A stretch of DNA of 64,000 nucleotides, taken from the NCBI RefSeq assembly GCF_003751445.1, contig NZ_RJUU01000001.1, positions 4,841,001 to 4,905,000 of the forward strand, in the 5' to 3' direction. The translations under genes were made by a program, and so were the position numbers. Source of the stretch: Streptomyces sp. 840.1 (lineage in GTDB: Bacteria; Actinomycetota; Actinomycetes; Streptomycetales; Streptomycetaceae). Numbering within the stretch: position 1 is the stretch's first letter; every line of letters begins with the position of its first letter. The notes below the pieces were generated by a model. It was given only the letters and a program-made list of their open reading frames with translations, did not search any database and was not told the DNA's origin. Below, in pieces: positions 34,361 to 45,517 of the stretch.

Positions 34361-34982
34361 GGTGGGGGTGGGGGTGGGGGGAATGGCCGTCGTCGTCAGG
34401 GTGGGAGTACGGAAGAACGACTATGCGCCCCCCGGCAGGCTTCACGCAACGGTCCGGACCCGACGGCGCGAGGTGCGTGACCGGCGGCAGGAGCGCCGTC
34501 GCCGCCCCCGCGACGGCGGGGTGCCCGCGCGGAGCCCGGCGGACGACGGCGCAGGTGACCATCGCCGCGCGCCCCTCCGGGCGCGACTTCCGCTTCGGCA
34601 CGAGGAGTTCACCGCCCTCGGCGAGCGCGGCGGCCTCCGCCACCGAGGGCGTGCCGACGGCTGCCAGCGGTGCGCCGGACGGATGCGGAACCCCGACACG
34701 GGCCAGCACCTCGGCGGCGTACGCCCGCAGCGGCACACCGAGCTCGGCGGCGGCGGCCACGATCCCCGGCTCCCCGGCCCTGGCGTCGACGGTCACCAAC
34801 TCCGCGACGCTCAGCGGCGAGAGCCCCGCCCCGGCCAGGGTCTCCCGGATCAGCCCGACCACCTCGTCCCGAGGCGCGCCCCTGGACGCGCCGACGCCGA
34901 CGATGAGCGAGGCGGGCTCCGGCCCGTACGTCGGCGGACCGGGAAGCGGACCGGGAAGGCGACCGCGGGCACTCTCGGTCAT
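34335..34982 (-). CDS. Cobalamin biosynthesis protein, CobE/CbiG C-terminal type, with His-rich tail
   Basis: A 215-residue protein. Residues 25-150 match the CobE/CbiG_C domain (SLIVGVGASRGAPRDEV, VTVDARAGEPGIVAAAAELG, LLVPKRKSRPEGRAAMVTCA). The last 24 residues carry a metal-binding-like His tail (SHPDDDGHSPHPHPHHGGH), which could store or deliver cobalt or nickel. The tail region overlaps the start of cobC. In the aerobic route the family is needed around precorrin ring contraction, but its biochemical role is poorly defined. ATG 34982 is used; a start at residue 22 is less likely. Confidence 0.83.
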   Translation of the reverse strand: MTESARGRLPGPLPGPPTYGPEPASLIVGVGASRGAPRDEVVGLIRETLAGAGLSPLSVAELVTVDARAGEPGIVAAAAELGVPLRAYAAEVLARVGVPHPSGAPLAAVGTPSVAEAAALAEGGELLVPKRKSRPEGRAAMVTCAVVRRAPRGHPAVAGAATALLPPVTHLAPSGPDRCVKPAGGRIVVLPYSHPDDDGHSPHPHPHHGGHAHSH

Positions 34983-35058
34983 GGGACGGTCCTTCCGGCA
35001 GGAGTGGTGGTGGCGTCCTGAGATGCGCGCACCGGGGTCGATCGGCTAGCAAGAGCCC

Positions 35059-35781
35059 ATGGCGGTGTTCGTCGCGCTCGGCGCGTTCCTGATGACCCTG
35101 GCCGGTGGCTGGGTCGCCCAGCGCGTCACCGACCGCCGCCACCTCGTACTCGGCTTCGCCGGCGGACTGATGCTCGGCGTGGTCGGCCTGGACCTGCTGC
35201 CGGAGGCGATCGAGGCCGCCGGCGGCCTGGTCTTCGGGGTACCGGCGGCCCTGCTGCTGTTCGTCGGGGGCTTCCTGGTCGCCCACCTGGTGGAGCGGCT
35301 GCTCGCGGTGCGCCAGGCCGCGCACGGGGCGGGCGAGGAACGGGTGCCCCAGGTCGGGCTGACGGCGGCGGCGGCGATGGTCGGCCACAGCCTGATGGAC
35401 GGCGTGGCGCTCGGCGCGGCCTTCCAGGTCGGCGGCGGCATGGGCGCGGCCGTCGCACTCGCCGTCATCACCCACGACTTCGCGGACGGCTTCAACACCT
35501 ACACGATCACCAGCCTGTACGGGAACGCGCGCCGCAAGGCCCTCACGATGCTCTACGCGGACGCGGCTGCGCCCGTCATCGGTGCGGCGACGACGCTGCT
35601 GTTCACCCTTCCGGCGGAACTCCTCGGCTGCTATCTCGGTTTCTTCGGCGGAGCGCTGCTCTACCTCGCCGCCGCCGAGATCCTGCCCGAGGCGCACCAC
35701 GACCACCCGGCCCGTTCCACCCTGCTCTGGACGATCGCCGGAGTGGGCTTCATCTGGCTGGTCGTGGGCATCGCGGACTGA
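35059..35781 (+). CDS. ZIP family metal transporter
   Basis: A 240-residue integral membrane protein with about eight helices. The metal-translocation motifs are in helix IV (MVGHSLMDGVALG) and helix V (VITHDFADGFN), and the acidic-His end motif is AAAEILPEAHHDH. ZIP proteins import divalent metals such as Zn, Fe, Mn or Co. It sits alone on the plus strand inside the cobalamin cluster, 6 bases from the convergent cobB stop and divergent from the His-tailed CobE-like gene, so a cobalt role is attractive but unproven. Confidence 0.9.
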   Translation: MAVFVALGAFLMTLAGGWVAQRVTDRRHLVLGFAGGLMLGVVGLDLLPEAIEAAGGLVFGVPAALLLFVGGFLVAHLVERLLAVRQAAHGAGEERVPQVGLTAAAAMVGHSLMDGVALGAAFQVGGGMGAAVALAVITHDFADGFNTYTITSLYGNARRKALTMLYADAAAPVIGAATTLLFTLPAELLGCYLGFFGGALLYLAAAEILPEAHHDHPARSTLLWTIAGVGFIWLVVGIAD

Positions 35782-35786
35782 GCTGC

Positions 35787-37265
35787 TCACCGCGCCGCGC
35801 CCGGTGCGCCGTCGCCCGGCGCGAGTTCCGCCGGGACCTCCCGGCACCGCTGGACGAACCGGAGGGCCGTACCGGGCGCCGAGGCCCAGTGGGTGTGCAG
35901 GTAGCTCGCGTGCACGCCCCGGTGCACGTACCCCTCCACGCGCTTCTCCGGCCGGTGCATGCCCCACGCCGGCCGGTCCCCGGCGCCCGGCTCCAGCACG
36001 GTGCGGTGGAACTCGTGCCCGCGCATCCGGGTGCCGGCGGCCGCGAGCGCGCTGTCGGACAGTGCCACGGCCTCCCGGTAGCCGAGCGTCAGCCGCTGGG
36101 ACATCCGCCCCTCGGCGTCCAGCACCCCGCACATCGGCAGCCCGTCGAGCGACCGCGCCAGGTAGAGCAGCCCCGCACACTCGGCGGCCACCGGAGCCCC
36201 GGACGCCGCCAGCTCCGCGACGGCCTTGCGCAACGGCTCGTTGGCCGACAGACCGGGCCCGTACACCTCGGGGAAACCGCCCCCGATGACCAGCCCCGAA
36301 GTCCCTTCGGGCAGTGCCTCGTCCCGCAGCGGATCGAACGGCACCACCTCGGCCCCGGCGGCGGTCAGCAGCTCACTGTGCTCGGCGTAGGAGAAGGTGA
36401 ACGCGGCCCCGGAGGCAACGGCGACACGCGCCCCGGCCCCACGCGGCCCCTCCGGCGGGCTGCTCAGCCCTGCCGGCGTCTGGGGAGCCGGGTCCGGGGC
36501 GGCGCTCCGGTCAGAGCCGCCCGCCGCGTCCACCGCCCCCGCCGCGTCCCACACCTCACCCGTCACCGGCGGCGCCGACCGCGCCAGGGCCATCAGCCCG
36601 TCCAGGTCGCACCCGGCCAGCACCTGCCCCGCCATCGCCGCGACAGCGGCCACCGCGTCGCCCCGCCGCTCCGCCACCGGCACCAGGCCGAGGTGCCGCG
36701 ACGGCACCGCCAGTTGCCCGGCCCGCCGCAGCGCCCCCAGCACCGGCACCCCGGACTCCTCCAGGGCCTCGCGCAGCAGCGCCTCGTGCCGGTCCGAGCC
36801 GACCTTGTTCAGGATCACCCCGCCGATCCGCACATGCGGGTCCCACGAGGCGAAACCGTGCACCAGCGCCGCCACCGACCGGGACTGCGACGACGCGTCC
36901 ACGACCAGCACCACCGGCGCTCGCAGCAGCTTCGCGACATGCGCGGTGGACGCCAGCTCGCCGAGCCCCGAGGCTCCGTCGTACAGCCCCATCACGCCCT
37001 CGACGACCGCCAGGTCACAGCCCAGTGCCCCGTGCGCGAACAGCGGGGCGATCAGCTGCGGCCCGCACATGTACGCGTCGAGATTGCGCCCCGGCCGCCC
37101 CGTGGCGAGGGTGTGGTAGCCCGGGTCGATGTAGTCGGGCCCCACCTTGTGCCCGGACACGGCGAGTCCGCGCCCGGCGAAGGCGGCCATCAGACCCGTC
37201 GCGACGGTGGTCTTGCCGCTGCCGGACGACGGCGCGGCTATGACCAGGCGCGGAATCGTCACCAC
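35787..37265 (-). CDS. cobB: Cobyrinate a,c-diamide synthase
   Basis: A 492-residue ATP-dependent amidotransferase that converts cobyrinate (or its hydrogeno form) to the a,c-diamide. The N-terminal synthetase domain opens with VIAAPSSGSGKTTVATGL (P-loop) and HKVGPDYIDPGYH. The C-terminal glutaminase carries GLVIGGGFPEVYG and the catalytic Cys in VAAECAGLLYLA. Between them is an Ala/Pro-rich linker (about residues 250-300). Two adjacent GTG codons (37265, 37262) could start it; the first has better spacing from GAGGGG. It overlaps cobO. Confidence 0.94.
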   Translation of the reverse strand: MVTIPRLVIAAPSSGSGKTTVATGLMAAFAGRGLAVSGHKVGPDYIDPGYHTLATGRPGRNLDAYMCGPQLIAPLFAHGALGCDLAVVEGVMGLYDGASGLGELASTAHVAKLLRAPVVLVVDASSQSRSVAALVHGFASWDPHVRIGGVILNKVGSDRHEALLREALEESGVPVLGALRRAGQLAVPSRHLGLVPVAERRGDAVAAVAAMAGQVLAGCDLDGLMALARSAPPVTGEVWDAAGAVDAAGGSDRSAAPDPAPQTPAGLSSPPEGPRGAGARVAVASGAAFTFSYAEHSELLTAAGAEVVPFDPLRDEALPEGTSGLVIGGGFPEVYGPGLSANEPLRKAVAELAASGAPVAAECAGLLYLARSLDGLPMCGVLDAEGRMSQRLTLGYREAVALSDSALAAAGTRMRGHEFHRTVLEPGAGDRPAWGMHRPEKRVEGYVHRGVHASYLHTHWASAPGTALRFVQRCREVPAELAPGDGAPGAAR

Positions 37266-37858
37266 TCGATGCCCCTCTGGCCCTTCTGCCCGGCGTCCAT
37301 CGGGTGCTTGACCTTCGACATGTCGGTCACCAGGTCCGCCGCGTCCAGCAGCGCGGCGGGCGCATTGCGCCCGGTGATCACGACGTGCTGCGAGCCGGGC
37401 CGCTCGCGCAGCACCTGGACCACCTCGTCGGTGTCGACCCAGCCCCAGTGCATCGGGTAGGCGAACTCGTCGAGCACGTAGAGCCGGTGCGTCTCGGCGG
37501 CGAGGTCGCGCTTGACCTGCTCCCAGCCCTCGCGGGCCGCCGCCTCGTTGTCCAGCTGCTGGTCGCGCTGGACCCAGGACCAGCCCTCGCCCATCTTGTG
37601 CCAGACGACGGGCCCGCCCTCGCCGCTCGCGCCGAGCACCTTCAGCGCGTTCTCCTCACCGACCTTCCACTTCGCGGACTTCACGAACTGGAAGACGCCG
37701 ACCGGCCACCCCTGATTCCAGGCGCGCAGCGCCAGCCCGAAGGCCGCCGTCGACTTCCCCTTGCCGATGCCGGTGTGCACCATCAGCAGCGGCCGGTTGC
37801 GGCGCTGCCGGGTGGTGAGTCCGTCGTCCGGCACACTTACCGGCTGTCCCTGCGGCAC
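37259..37858 (-). CDS. cobO: Cob(I)yrinic acid a,c-diamide adenosyltransferase
   Basis: A 199-residue CobA/BtuR/CobO-type enzyme that transfers the adenosyl group from ATP to cobalt. The P-loop is VHTGIGKGKSTAAFGLALRA, with further family motifs VGVFQFVKSAKW, LYVLDEFAYPMHWGW and VVITGRNAPAAL. It starts with GTG sharing one base with the TAG stop of the chelatase gene, and overlaps cobB by 7 bases, so the three are coupled. Confidence 0.95.
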   Translation of the reverse strand: MPQGQPVSVPDDGLTTRQRRNRPLLMVHTGIGKGKSTAAFGLALRAWNQGWPVGVFQFVKSAKWKVGEENALKVLGASGEGGPVVWHKMGEGWSWVQRDQQLDNEAAAREGWEQVKRDLAAETHRLYVLDEFAYPMHWGWVDTDEVVQVLRERPGSQHVVITGRNAPAALLDAADLVTDMSKVKHPMDAGQKGQRGIEW

Positions 37859-39897
37859 TATGCGGCCCTCCTGTTGTCACCCTGAACGTCCTTGACCAGC
37901 CCGGCGATCGAGTCGGCCCGCAGCTCGTCGAGCGTGACGGCGGTGCCGCCCAGCTCGGCCGCGAGACCCGCCGCGAGGCCGAGCCGCACCGGCCCCGCCT
38001 CGCAGTCCACGACCACGGACGCGATGCCCTCAGCCTCGTGCAGCCGGGCCGCCCGCGCGGCCAGGGCCACCGGCTCCGGCCCGCCGGTCGCGCGCCCGTC
38101 GGTCACCACGACCAGCAGCGGCCGACGCGACGGATCGCGCAGCCGCTCCACCCGCAGCACGTCATGGGCCTTCAGCAGCCCGGCGGCCACCGGGGTGCGG
38201 CCACCGGTGGGCAGCGTCTCCAGCCGTGCGGCGGCCGCGTCCACCGAGGAGGTCGGCGGCAGCACCACGGCCGCCTCCTTGCCCCGGAAGGTGATCAGCC
38301 CGACCTTGTCCCGCCGCTGGTAGGCGTCCATCAGCAGGGAGAGGACCGCGCCCTTCACCGCAGTCATGCGCTGCCGGGCCGCCATCGAGCCCGACGCGTC
38401 CACCACGAACAGCACGAGATTGCCCTCGCGCCCCTCCCGGGTGGCCTGCCGCAGATCGTCCCGCCGCACCACCAGGCCCGGCCCCGAACGGCCCCGCGCC
38501 CGCTGGTGCGGGGCGGCGGCCTGCACGGTGGCGGCCAGGTGCAGCTTGGTGAGCGCGCCCTGCGGACGCCGTGCGCCGGTGGTACGCCCGTGTTCGGTAC
38601 GCGCCCGGGAGCGCCGCCCCGCCGCGCCCTCGCCCAGGCCGGGCACGCTCAGCATCTTCGTCCGGAACGGCTCGCCGGCCCGCACGGGCTGCTGCTCGCC
38701 GCCCCCGGCGGGCTGCCCCTGTCCCGGCTCCCGCTCCTTGCCCTGTTCGGGCACGGACTGCTCGGGCCCCGCCCCCTCGGGCGTGTCGTCGGCGCCGCCC
38801 TCGGGCTGCGGCGGTGCGTCGGGTCCGTCGCCCTGCGGGGGCGGGGCGCCGCCACCGGGGCCGTCCGGGTCCGGATCCTCGTCCTCGCCGCGGTTCTGCT
38901 CCAGCGTGTCGTCGAGCTTGTCCTCGTCGAGCCCCGGCGCGTCGAACGGATTGCGCCGGCGCCTGTGGGGGAGCGCGAGCAGCGCGGCCTGCCGTACGTC
39001 CTCGGCCTGGACGTCGGTGCGCCCCGCCCAGGCGGCCAGTGCCGTGGCGGTCCTGGCCATGACGATGTCGGCCCGCATCCCGTCGACCTCGAAGGCCGCG
39101 CAGGTGGCCGCGATCTGCCGCAACGCCCCGTCACCGAGCCGCACTTGCGGCAGCAGTGCCCGCGCGGCCGTGATCCGGTCCCGCAGCGTCCCCTCCTCCT
39201 CGGCCCACCGGGCGGCGAAGGCGGCCGGGTCGTCGTCGTAGGCGAGCCGCCGGCGCACCACCTCGACCCGCAGGTCGGTCTCACGCGAGGCGGCGACCTC
39301 GACGGTCAGCCCGAACCGGTCCAGGAGCTGCGGCCTGAGCTCGCCCTCCTCCGGGTTCATCGTCCCGACGAGCAGGAAGCGCGCGGCATGCCGTACGGAG
39401 ACGCCTTCGCGCTCCACGTACGAGGCGCCCATGGCGGCCGCGTCCAGCAGCAGGTCGACCAGGTGGTCGTGGAGGAGGTTGACCTCGTCCACGTACAGGA
39501 TGCCGCGGTGGGCGTCCGCGAGGAGCCCCGGCTCGAAGGCCTTCACGCCCTCGGCCAGCGCCCGTTCGATGTCCAGGGCGCCGACGAGCCGGTCCTCGGA
39601 CGCGCCGACGGGCAGCTCGACCGTCCGCGCCGCCCGCGACACGCCGGGCGCCGGCTCGTGCGGGCCGTCGGGACACGCCGGGTCGGGCGATGCCGGGTCG
39701 CAGGAGAAACGGCACCCCGGGACGACGGCCACCTCCGGCATCAGCGCGGCCAGCGCGCGCACGGCGGTGGACTTGGCGGTGCCCTTCTCGCCCCGCACCA
39801 GCACCCCGCCGACGGCCGGCGAGACGGCGTTGAGCAGCAGGCCGAGCCGGAGATCGTCCTGCCCGACGATGGCGGTGAAGGGGTACGGCGTACTCAC
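37858..39897 (-). CDS. Putative cobaltochelatase/magnesium chelatase ATPase, fused ChlI-ChlD type
   Basis: A 679-residue protein. Residues 1-320 form the AAA+ I-type subunit with Walker [15 protein letters not shown], Walker [12 protein letters not shown] and a sensor region. A long acidic and Pro/Gly-rich linker (about 330-420) follows. The C-terminal part is a vWA domain with the metal-ion-dependent adhesion site [14 protein letters not shown]. Such proteins drive metal insertion with a large CobN or ChlH subunit, which is not in this window. GTG 39897 overlaps the cobQ stop by GTGA. Confidence 0.9.
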   Translation of the reverse strand: MSTPYPFTAIVGQDDLRLGLLLNAVSPAVGGVLVRGEKGTAKSTAVRALAALMPEVAVVPGCRFSCDPASPDPACPDGPHEPAPGVSRAARTVELPVGASEDRLVGALDIERALAEGVKAFEPGLLADAHRGILYVDEVNLLHDHLVDLLLDAAAMGASYVEREGVSVRHAARFLLVGTMNPEEGELRPQLLDRFGLTVEVAASRETDLRVEVVRRRLAYDDDPAAFAARWAEEEGTLRDRITAARALLPQVRLGDGALRQIAATCAAFEVDGMRADIVMARTATALAAWAGRTDVQAEDVRQAALLALPHRRRRNPFDAPGLDEDKLDDTLEQNRGEDEDPDPDGPGGGAPPPQGDGPDAPPQPEGGADDTPEGAGPEQSVPEQGKEREPGQGQPAGGGEQQPVRAGEPFRTKMLSVPGLGEGAAGRRSRARTEHGRTTGARRPQGALTKLHLAATVQAAAPHQRARGRSGPGLVVRRDDLRQATREGREGNLVLFVVDASGSMAARQRMTAVKGAVLSLLMDAYQRRDKVGLITFRGKEAAVVLPPTSSVDAAAARLETLPTGGRTPVAAGLLKAHDVLRVERLRDPSRRPLLVVVTDGRATGGPEPVALAARAARLHEAEGIASVVVDCEAGPVRLGLAAGLAAELGGTAVTLDELRADSIAGLVKDVQGDNRRAA

Positions 39898-41543
39898 AGG
39901 GCCTCCTTGGTGGCGGCGGATTCCAGCGGTTGCGACGGGCGTCCGGGCCCCGGTGGCGGCTGCGGGGCGGGGACCGGTGTGCGGGGCCCCGTCACGTCCG
40001 GGCTCCCGGGGGCCGGGGGCGCTCCCGGCGGGACGAAGGGGAGTCCGGCGGGTGCGCCCGACTCGATGAGCCGCCACAGCGCGTCGGTGTCGGCGTGTTC
40101 CTCGATGAGGTCACCGAGGCGGTCGAGCTGCTCCTCGCGCAGTGCGGCGAAGCAGGTGCCGGGGGCGGGGACGAAGCGGCGCCCCGCGGCCCGCGCGACC
40201 TCGGTCAGGAAGCGGCGGCGGAACGCGTCGCTCTCCAGCGAGCCGTGCCAGTGCGTGCCCCACACCGCGCCGGACCGGCAGCCGTCCAGGCGTCGGCCCC
40301 GCGCGTCGGTGAGGAACGGCTCGCCGCCCCGCACGTCCGCGACGCCGTGGTGGATCTCGTACCCCTCGACGGGGGCGCCGAGCGCCTCGCCGACCGGCCG
40401 GGCGAGGGTCTTCTCGCGTTCGAACCGCACGCGTACGGGGAGCAGGCCGAGCGCGTCGACCTGCCCGGCGCGCGACTCCACCTCGTCCTCGATGTGCTCG
40501 CCGAGGATCTGGTAGCCGCCGCAGATGCCGAGGACCGGGCGGCCCTCGGCGGCGCGCCGCAGCAGCGCGTCGGCAAGGCCGCGCTCGCGCAGCCAGGCCA
40601 GCGCCTTCACCGTGCCCCGGGTGCCGGGCACGATGACGAGATCGGCGTCGGACAGCTCCTCGGGCCGGTCCACGAACCGCACGACGACGCCGGGTTCGGC
40701 GGCCAGCGCGTCGACGTCGGTGAAGTTCGACATCAGGGGCACCGCGCACACGGCGACGCGCAGGACGTCCTCGCCGTGCGGAGGCGCGACGACGGACTCG
40801 CGCACGGTGCCGCGCAGCGAGACCCGCAGCCCGTCCTCCTCGTCGATGCCGAGGCCGTGGGCGAACGGCAGTACCCCGTACGTCGGCCGCCCGGTGAGAC
40901 CGAGCAGCATGTCCAGGCCAGGCTCCAGCAGTGACACGTCACCCCGGAACTTGTTGACCAGGTAACCGGCGATCAGTTCCTGGTCCTCGGCGGCCAGCAG
41001 CGCCGTCGTACCGAAGAACGAGGCGAAGACCCCGCCCCGGTCGATGTCCCCGACGACCACCACCGGGAAGCGGGCCGCCCGTGCGATGCCCATGTTCACG
41101 ATGTCGGTGCGCCGCAGGTTGATCTCGGCCGGACTGCCCGCCCCCTCGCAGATCACCGCGTCATATGTGGACCGGAGCTGCTCCAGGCAGTCCACGACGG
41201 TGGACAGCAACTGCTCCTGCCTGCCGCCGTGGTAGCCGCGGGCGCTCATCTCACCGACCGCGCGCCCCATCAGGACGACCTGGCTGGAGCGGTCGCTGCC
41301 CGGCTTGAGCAGTACCGGGTTCATCAGCGCGGTCGGCTCCACCCGGGCGGCCTGGGCCTGCATGGCCTGGGCCCGGCCGATCTCGGCGCCCTCGCGGGTG
41401 ACGAAGGAGTTGAGGGACATGTTCTGCGCCTTGAACGGCGCGACCTTCACCCCCTGGCGCACCAGCCAGCGGCAGATGCCCGCCGTGACGACGCTCTTGC
41501 CCGCGTCCGATGTGGTCCCGGCGACCAGCAGTCCGCCGCTCAT
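39894..41543 (-). CDS. cobQ: Cobyric acid synthase
   Basis: A 549-residue glutamine amidotransferase that amidates positions b, d, e and g of adenosylcobyrinate diamide. The synthetase domain starts [18 protein letters not shown] and contains [15 protein letters not shown]. The glutaminase domain has the catalytic Cys in [13 protein letters not shown] and His in [10 protein letters not shown] Pro-rich C-terminal tail of about 40 residues ([14 protein letters not shown]) is longer than usual. ATG 41543 overlaps the cobD stop by ATGA. Confidence 0.96.
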   Translation of the reverse strand: MSGGLLVAGTTSDAGKSVVTAGICRWLVRQGVKVAPFKAQNMSLNSFVTREGAEIGRAQAMQAQAARVEPTALMNPVLLKPGSDRSSQVVLMGRAVGEMSARGYHGGRQEQLLSTVVDCLEQLRSTYDAVICEGAGSPAEINLRRTDIVNMGIARAARFPVVVVGDIDRGGVFASFFGTTALLAAEDQELIAGYLVNKFRGDVSLLEPGLDMLLGLTGRPTYGVLPFAHGLGIDEEDGLRVSLRGTVRESVVAPPHGEDVLRVAVCAVPLMSNFTDVDALAAEPGVVVRFVDRPEELSDADLVIVPGTRGTVKALAWLRERGLADALLRRAAEGRPVLGICGGYQILGEHIEDEVESRAGQVDALGLLPVRVRFEREKTLARPVGEALGAPVEGYEIHHGVADVRGGEPFLTDARGRRLDGCRSGAVWGTHWHGSLESDAFRRRFLTEVARAAGRRFVPAPGTCFAALREEQLDRLGDLIEEHADTDALWRLIESGAPAGLPFVPPGAPPAPGSPDVTGPRTPVPAPQPPPGPGRPSQPLESAATKEAL

Positions 41544-42553
41544 GTCGGTCTCCGTCCTGAGGTGCGCGCACTCGGGGCAGGCGTGCCCGGACCGCGCGTC
41601 GAGGTGATCCGCCGTGCCGCGGCGCCCGCGCCCAGCCGGGCCGCCACGCTCACACCGAGGGCCAGCACGCCGATCCGGCGCGAGAGCCGTACGGCGCGTT
41701 CGATGTCCTTCGTCCCCACCGCCCGGCCGGCAGCGCCGTTGAGTACGGGGCGGTGCTCGACCCGGCCGCCGTAGGCGAGGGTGCCGCCGAGCCGTACGCC
41801 CAGCGCGCCCGCGAACGAGGCCTCCACGGGGCCCGCGTTGGGGCTCGGATGCCGGTGGGCATCCGCCCGCCAGGCCCGCAGCGCACCCCGGGGCCGCCCC
41901 CCGGCGGCGACCGCGAGCAGCGCGGTCAGCCGGGCGCCGGGCCAGCCCACGAGGTCGTCGAGGCGGGCCGAGGCCCAGCCGTAACGCAGGTGGCGGGGCG
42001 ACCTGTGCCCGACCATCGCGTCCAGGGTGTTGGCGGCCCGGAAGCCGACGAGCCCGGGGACCCCGCCCAGCGCGCCCCACACCAGGGCGCCGACCACGGC
42101 GTCGGAGGTGTTCTCGGCGACGGACTCCACCACGGCGCGGGCGATCTGCGGTCCGTCCAGGGACTGCGGATCGCGGCCGCACAGGTGGGGCAGCCGCTCG
42201 CGGGCCAGTTCGAGGTCGCCGGCGGCCAGCGCGCCGCCGATGGACCGGGCCTCGCGCCCCAGCGACGTACCGCCGACGACGGCCCAGGTGGCGGCGGCGG
42301 TCAGGGCCACGGACGCGGCGGGACGGCGGCGCAGCGCACGGGCGGCCAGTGCCGCGCCGCCGGCGGCGCCTCCGGCGCAGACCAGGGTGTGCAGCGCGCC
42401 CCACCCGCGGTGGTCGCGCCACAGACGGCGTTCGACGCCTGCCGCGGCCCGCCCGAAGGCGGCGACCGGATGCCCCCGGCGGGGGTCACCGAGCAGCAGG
42501 TCACCGATCAGACCGGCCGTGGCGCCGTACGCGAAGATGCGATCGGCACGCAC
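41540..42553 (-). CDS. cobD: Adenosylcobinamide-phosphate synthase CobD/CbiB
   Basis: A 337-residue membrane protein that joins aminopropanol (phosphate) to adenosylcobyric acid. The N-terminus [21 protein letters not shown] is the family signature, and [31 protein letters not shown] and [16 protein letters not shown] are further conserved blocks. It starts with GTG and is the first gene of the cobD-cobQ-chelatase-cobO-cobB operon, directly downstream of a B12 riboswitch. Confidence 0.95.
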   Translation of the reverse strand: MRADRIFAYGATAGLIGDLLLGDPRRGHPVAAFGRAAAGVERRLWRDHRGWGALHTLVCAGGAAGGAALAARALRRRPAASVALTAAATWAVVGGTSLGREARSIGGALAAGDLELARERLPHLCGRDPQSLDGPQIARAVVESVAENTSDAVVGALVWGALGGVPGLVGFRAANTLDAMVGHRSPRHLRYGWASARLDDLVGWPGARLTALLAVAAGGRPRGALRAWRADAHRHPSPNAGPVEASFAGALGVRLGGTLAYGGRVEHRPVLNGAAGRAVGTKDIERAVRLSRRIGVLALGVSVAARLGAGAAARRITSTRGPGTPAPSARTSGRRPT

Positions 42554-42679
42554 GGATCAGCCGGCCGTCGCGCCTCGGACGCCCTTGGTGGGGGCAGTTG
42601 GCGGCGGGGGAGACACGGATACGGACGCACGGCGGCCGGGCATGGCGATATGTCCTCACTCAGGGTCCGCGCCCTGGTT

Positions 42680-42880
42680 CGACGTGATCGGCGACCAGAG
42701 TCTCCTGGCTCCCGGATCCGCAGTTCCCCCGGTCTTCCAGTCCACTCGGCGTGGACCGTGACTTCCGGTGGTGGGGGACTGCTCCCCGGTGACAGTGGCG
42801 GGACCGCGCCGGATTCGCACCGGCTTCCTCTGCTGTCGCCGTAATGGCTCCGGCAGTCCACCACGCTCCGCGAACGCCAG
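42680..42880 (-). ncRNA. Cobalamin (B12) riboswitch leading the cob operon
   Basis: On the minus strand the conserved core GGAAGCCGGTGCGAATCCGG, then CGCGGTCCCGCCACTGTCA, is at 42792-42828, and the B12 box GAGCCAGGAGACTCTGGTCG is at about 42692-42712. The leader ends about 130 bases before the cobD start, with room for an expression platform at 42554-42680. It should switch off cobD-cobB when adenosylcobalamin is plentiful. The outer edges are approximate. The promoter is expected between 42880 and 42925, where GTCAAC-N5-GTTGAC (42880-42896) is visible. Confidence 0.93.
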
Positions 42881-42924
42881 TCAACCTACCGTTGACCTGC
42901 GGCGGTGCAGTGTGCTGAGACCCA

Positions 42925-42963
42925 CATCGGGCCGGCCGCACGCGAGGTGCGGCCGGCCCGATG
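42925..42963 (-). terminator. Terminator of the phosphate transport operon, 17-bp stem
   Basis: CATCGGGCCGGCCGCAC and its exact complement enclose a GCGAG loop, 54 bases after the stop of the small membrane protein gene. It insulates the B12 riboswitch transcript from read-through. Confidence 0.88.
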
Positions 42964-43016
42964 CGGCGGATGGTTCAGGTGCGGTGGTTCAGGTGCGGTG
43001 GGTCATGGACTGCGGT

Positions 43017-43250
43017 TCAGGCGACGATCAGGTAGATGCCGTAGGCCACCGCCGCCGCGCACAGCCCGAAGCAGGCGTACGCGCCCGCGCGGGCCAGCAT
43101 CAGGGACCCGCCGGCCTGCCCGCCCGGCGCGGCCGGTCCGGGCTGCCGGGAGAGGCCGACGATGCCCAGGGTGAAGAGGCCCACCAGGGCGACGGTGGCG
43201 ACGAGAGAGACGCCGAAGACGGTGCCGAGGGCTGCCCAGTCGATGTTCAT
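43017..43250 (-). CDS. Small two-helix membrane protein downstream of the phosphate transporter
   Basis: A 77-residue protein with two hydrophobic helices (GTVFGVSLVATVALVGLFTL and AYACFGLCAAAVAYGIYLIV) joined by a Gly/Pro-rich loop (QPGPAAPGGQAGG). It has no named family that I recognise. It lies 12 bases after the PiT gene and shares its terminator, so it may be an accessory subunit or modulator of phosphate uptake. Confidence 0.82.
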   Translation of the reverse strand: MNIDWAALGTVFGVSLVATVALVGLFTLGIVGLSRQPGPAAPGGQAGGSLMLARAGAYACFGLCAAAVAYGIYLIVA

Positions 43251-43262
43251 GGAGGATCTTCC

Positions 43263-44549
<1,287 letters not shown>

Positions 44550-44596
44550 TTACCCAGGCAATCGTTCGACGTCAGTGGCACGTGGAACGTAGGCAA

Positions 44597-44618
44597 CCTG
44601 AGTGAACGGAAGATGAAC
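44597..44618 (-). promoter_or_regulatory. PHO box upstream of the phosphate transporter
   Basis: On the minus strand two 11-base direct repeats follow each other, GTTCATCTTCC and GTTCACTCAGG, and a weaker unit (GTTCA) precedes them. This matches the Streptomyces PhoP direct-repeat unit consensus GTTCACC. The box is 48-69 bases before the transporter start codon. Confidence 0.72.
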
Positions 44619-44623
44619 TGAAC

Positions 44624-44660
44624 GGGGCGTCGCGGTGACTCCAATCGGAGTGACGATGCC
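44624..44660. other. Hairpin in the divergent region between PiT and aldolase genes
   Basis: GGGGC ... TGACTCC-AATC-GGAGTGA ... GCCCC folds into an interrupted stem with an ACTCC/GGAGT core at 44638-44651. It sits beside the PHO box, 125 bases before the aldolase start, and is not at the end of any gene. Its role is unknown. Confidence 0.4.
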
Positions 44661-44785
44661 CCGTTTGGCCGTGCTCCGACAGGGCGGGGCGGGCGCCGGC
44701 CGGTGTGGGCCCGGAATCCGGGTCCGGCAGGCCTCCGGAAACGGGGCAGAAACATGGACCGCTCATCAGTGGAAAGGATCTTCGT

Positions 44786-45517
44786 ATGAGCGATGGGCGG
44801 CAGGGTCCGGTCGAACAGGCCGTGGGCGCAGAACACACCGCAGGCACCGGACGGGCCGGGGACGCCCGGCCGTCCGGGGACATCGGGCGGGCCTGGGGCG
44901 CGGTCGTCGCCACCGCCCGCCGGACGGCGGCCGACGGACTGGTCGTCGGCACCTCGGGCAACGTGTCGGTGCGGGTGGGCGGCACCGTCCTGGTCACCCC
45001 GAGCGGCGTGCCGTACGACCGGCTCCGCCCCCAGGACGCGGTCGGCGTCGATCTGGAGGGCAACCAGATCCTCGGCGAGCTGGCCCCGACCAGCGAACTC
45101 CCGCTCCATCTCGCTCTCTACCGGAACACCACGGCGGCCGCCGTCGTGCACACCCACGCGGTGCACGCCACGGCCGTCTCCACGCTCGTCGCCGAGGTCC
45201 CGCCGATCCACTACGCGGCCGCGCTGCTGGGGGGTCCCGTCCGGGTCGCCCCATACGCCCGGTACGGCACCGACGAACTCGCCGCGAACATGCTGGCCGC
45301 CCTGCGGGACCGCACCGGCTGCCTGCTCGGCAACCACGGGACCGTCACCTACGGAGCCACCCTCGACGAGGCGTACGACCGCACCGCCCAGCTCGAATGG
45401 CTGTGCCGCCTCTGGCTCGCCGCGAGCGCCGTCCCCGGCCGCTCCCCGGCCCTGCTCACCCCGGACCAGCTGAGCGACGTCCGGGAGGCGCTGAAGGGCT
45501 ACGGGCAGCCGGGCTGA
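44786..45517 (+). CDS. Class II aldolase/adducin family protein
   Basis: A 243-residue metal-dependent aldolase, similar to L-fuculose- or ribulose-phosphate aldolases. It shows TSGNVSVRVGG, the catalytic Glu region PTSELPLHLALY, zinc ligands in VVHTHAVHA and a third in LLGNHGTVTYG. ATG 44786 is preferred because GGAAAGGA lies 7 bases upstream; the family core begins 35 residues later after a variable N-terminus. It is divergent from the phosphate transporter. The sugar phosphate used is unknown. Confidence 0.88.
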   Translation: MSDGRQGPVEQAVGAEHTAGTGRAGDARPSGDIGRAWGAVVATARRTAADGLVVGTSGNVSVRVGGTVLVTPSGVPYDRLRPQDAVGVDLEGNQILGELAPTSELPLHLALYRNTTAAAVVHTHAVHATAVSTLVAEVPPIHYAAALLGGPVRVAPYARYGTDELAANMLAALRDRTGCLLGNHGTVTYGATLDEAYDRTAQLEWLCRLWLAASAVPGRSPALLTPDQLSDVREALKGYGQPG

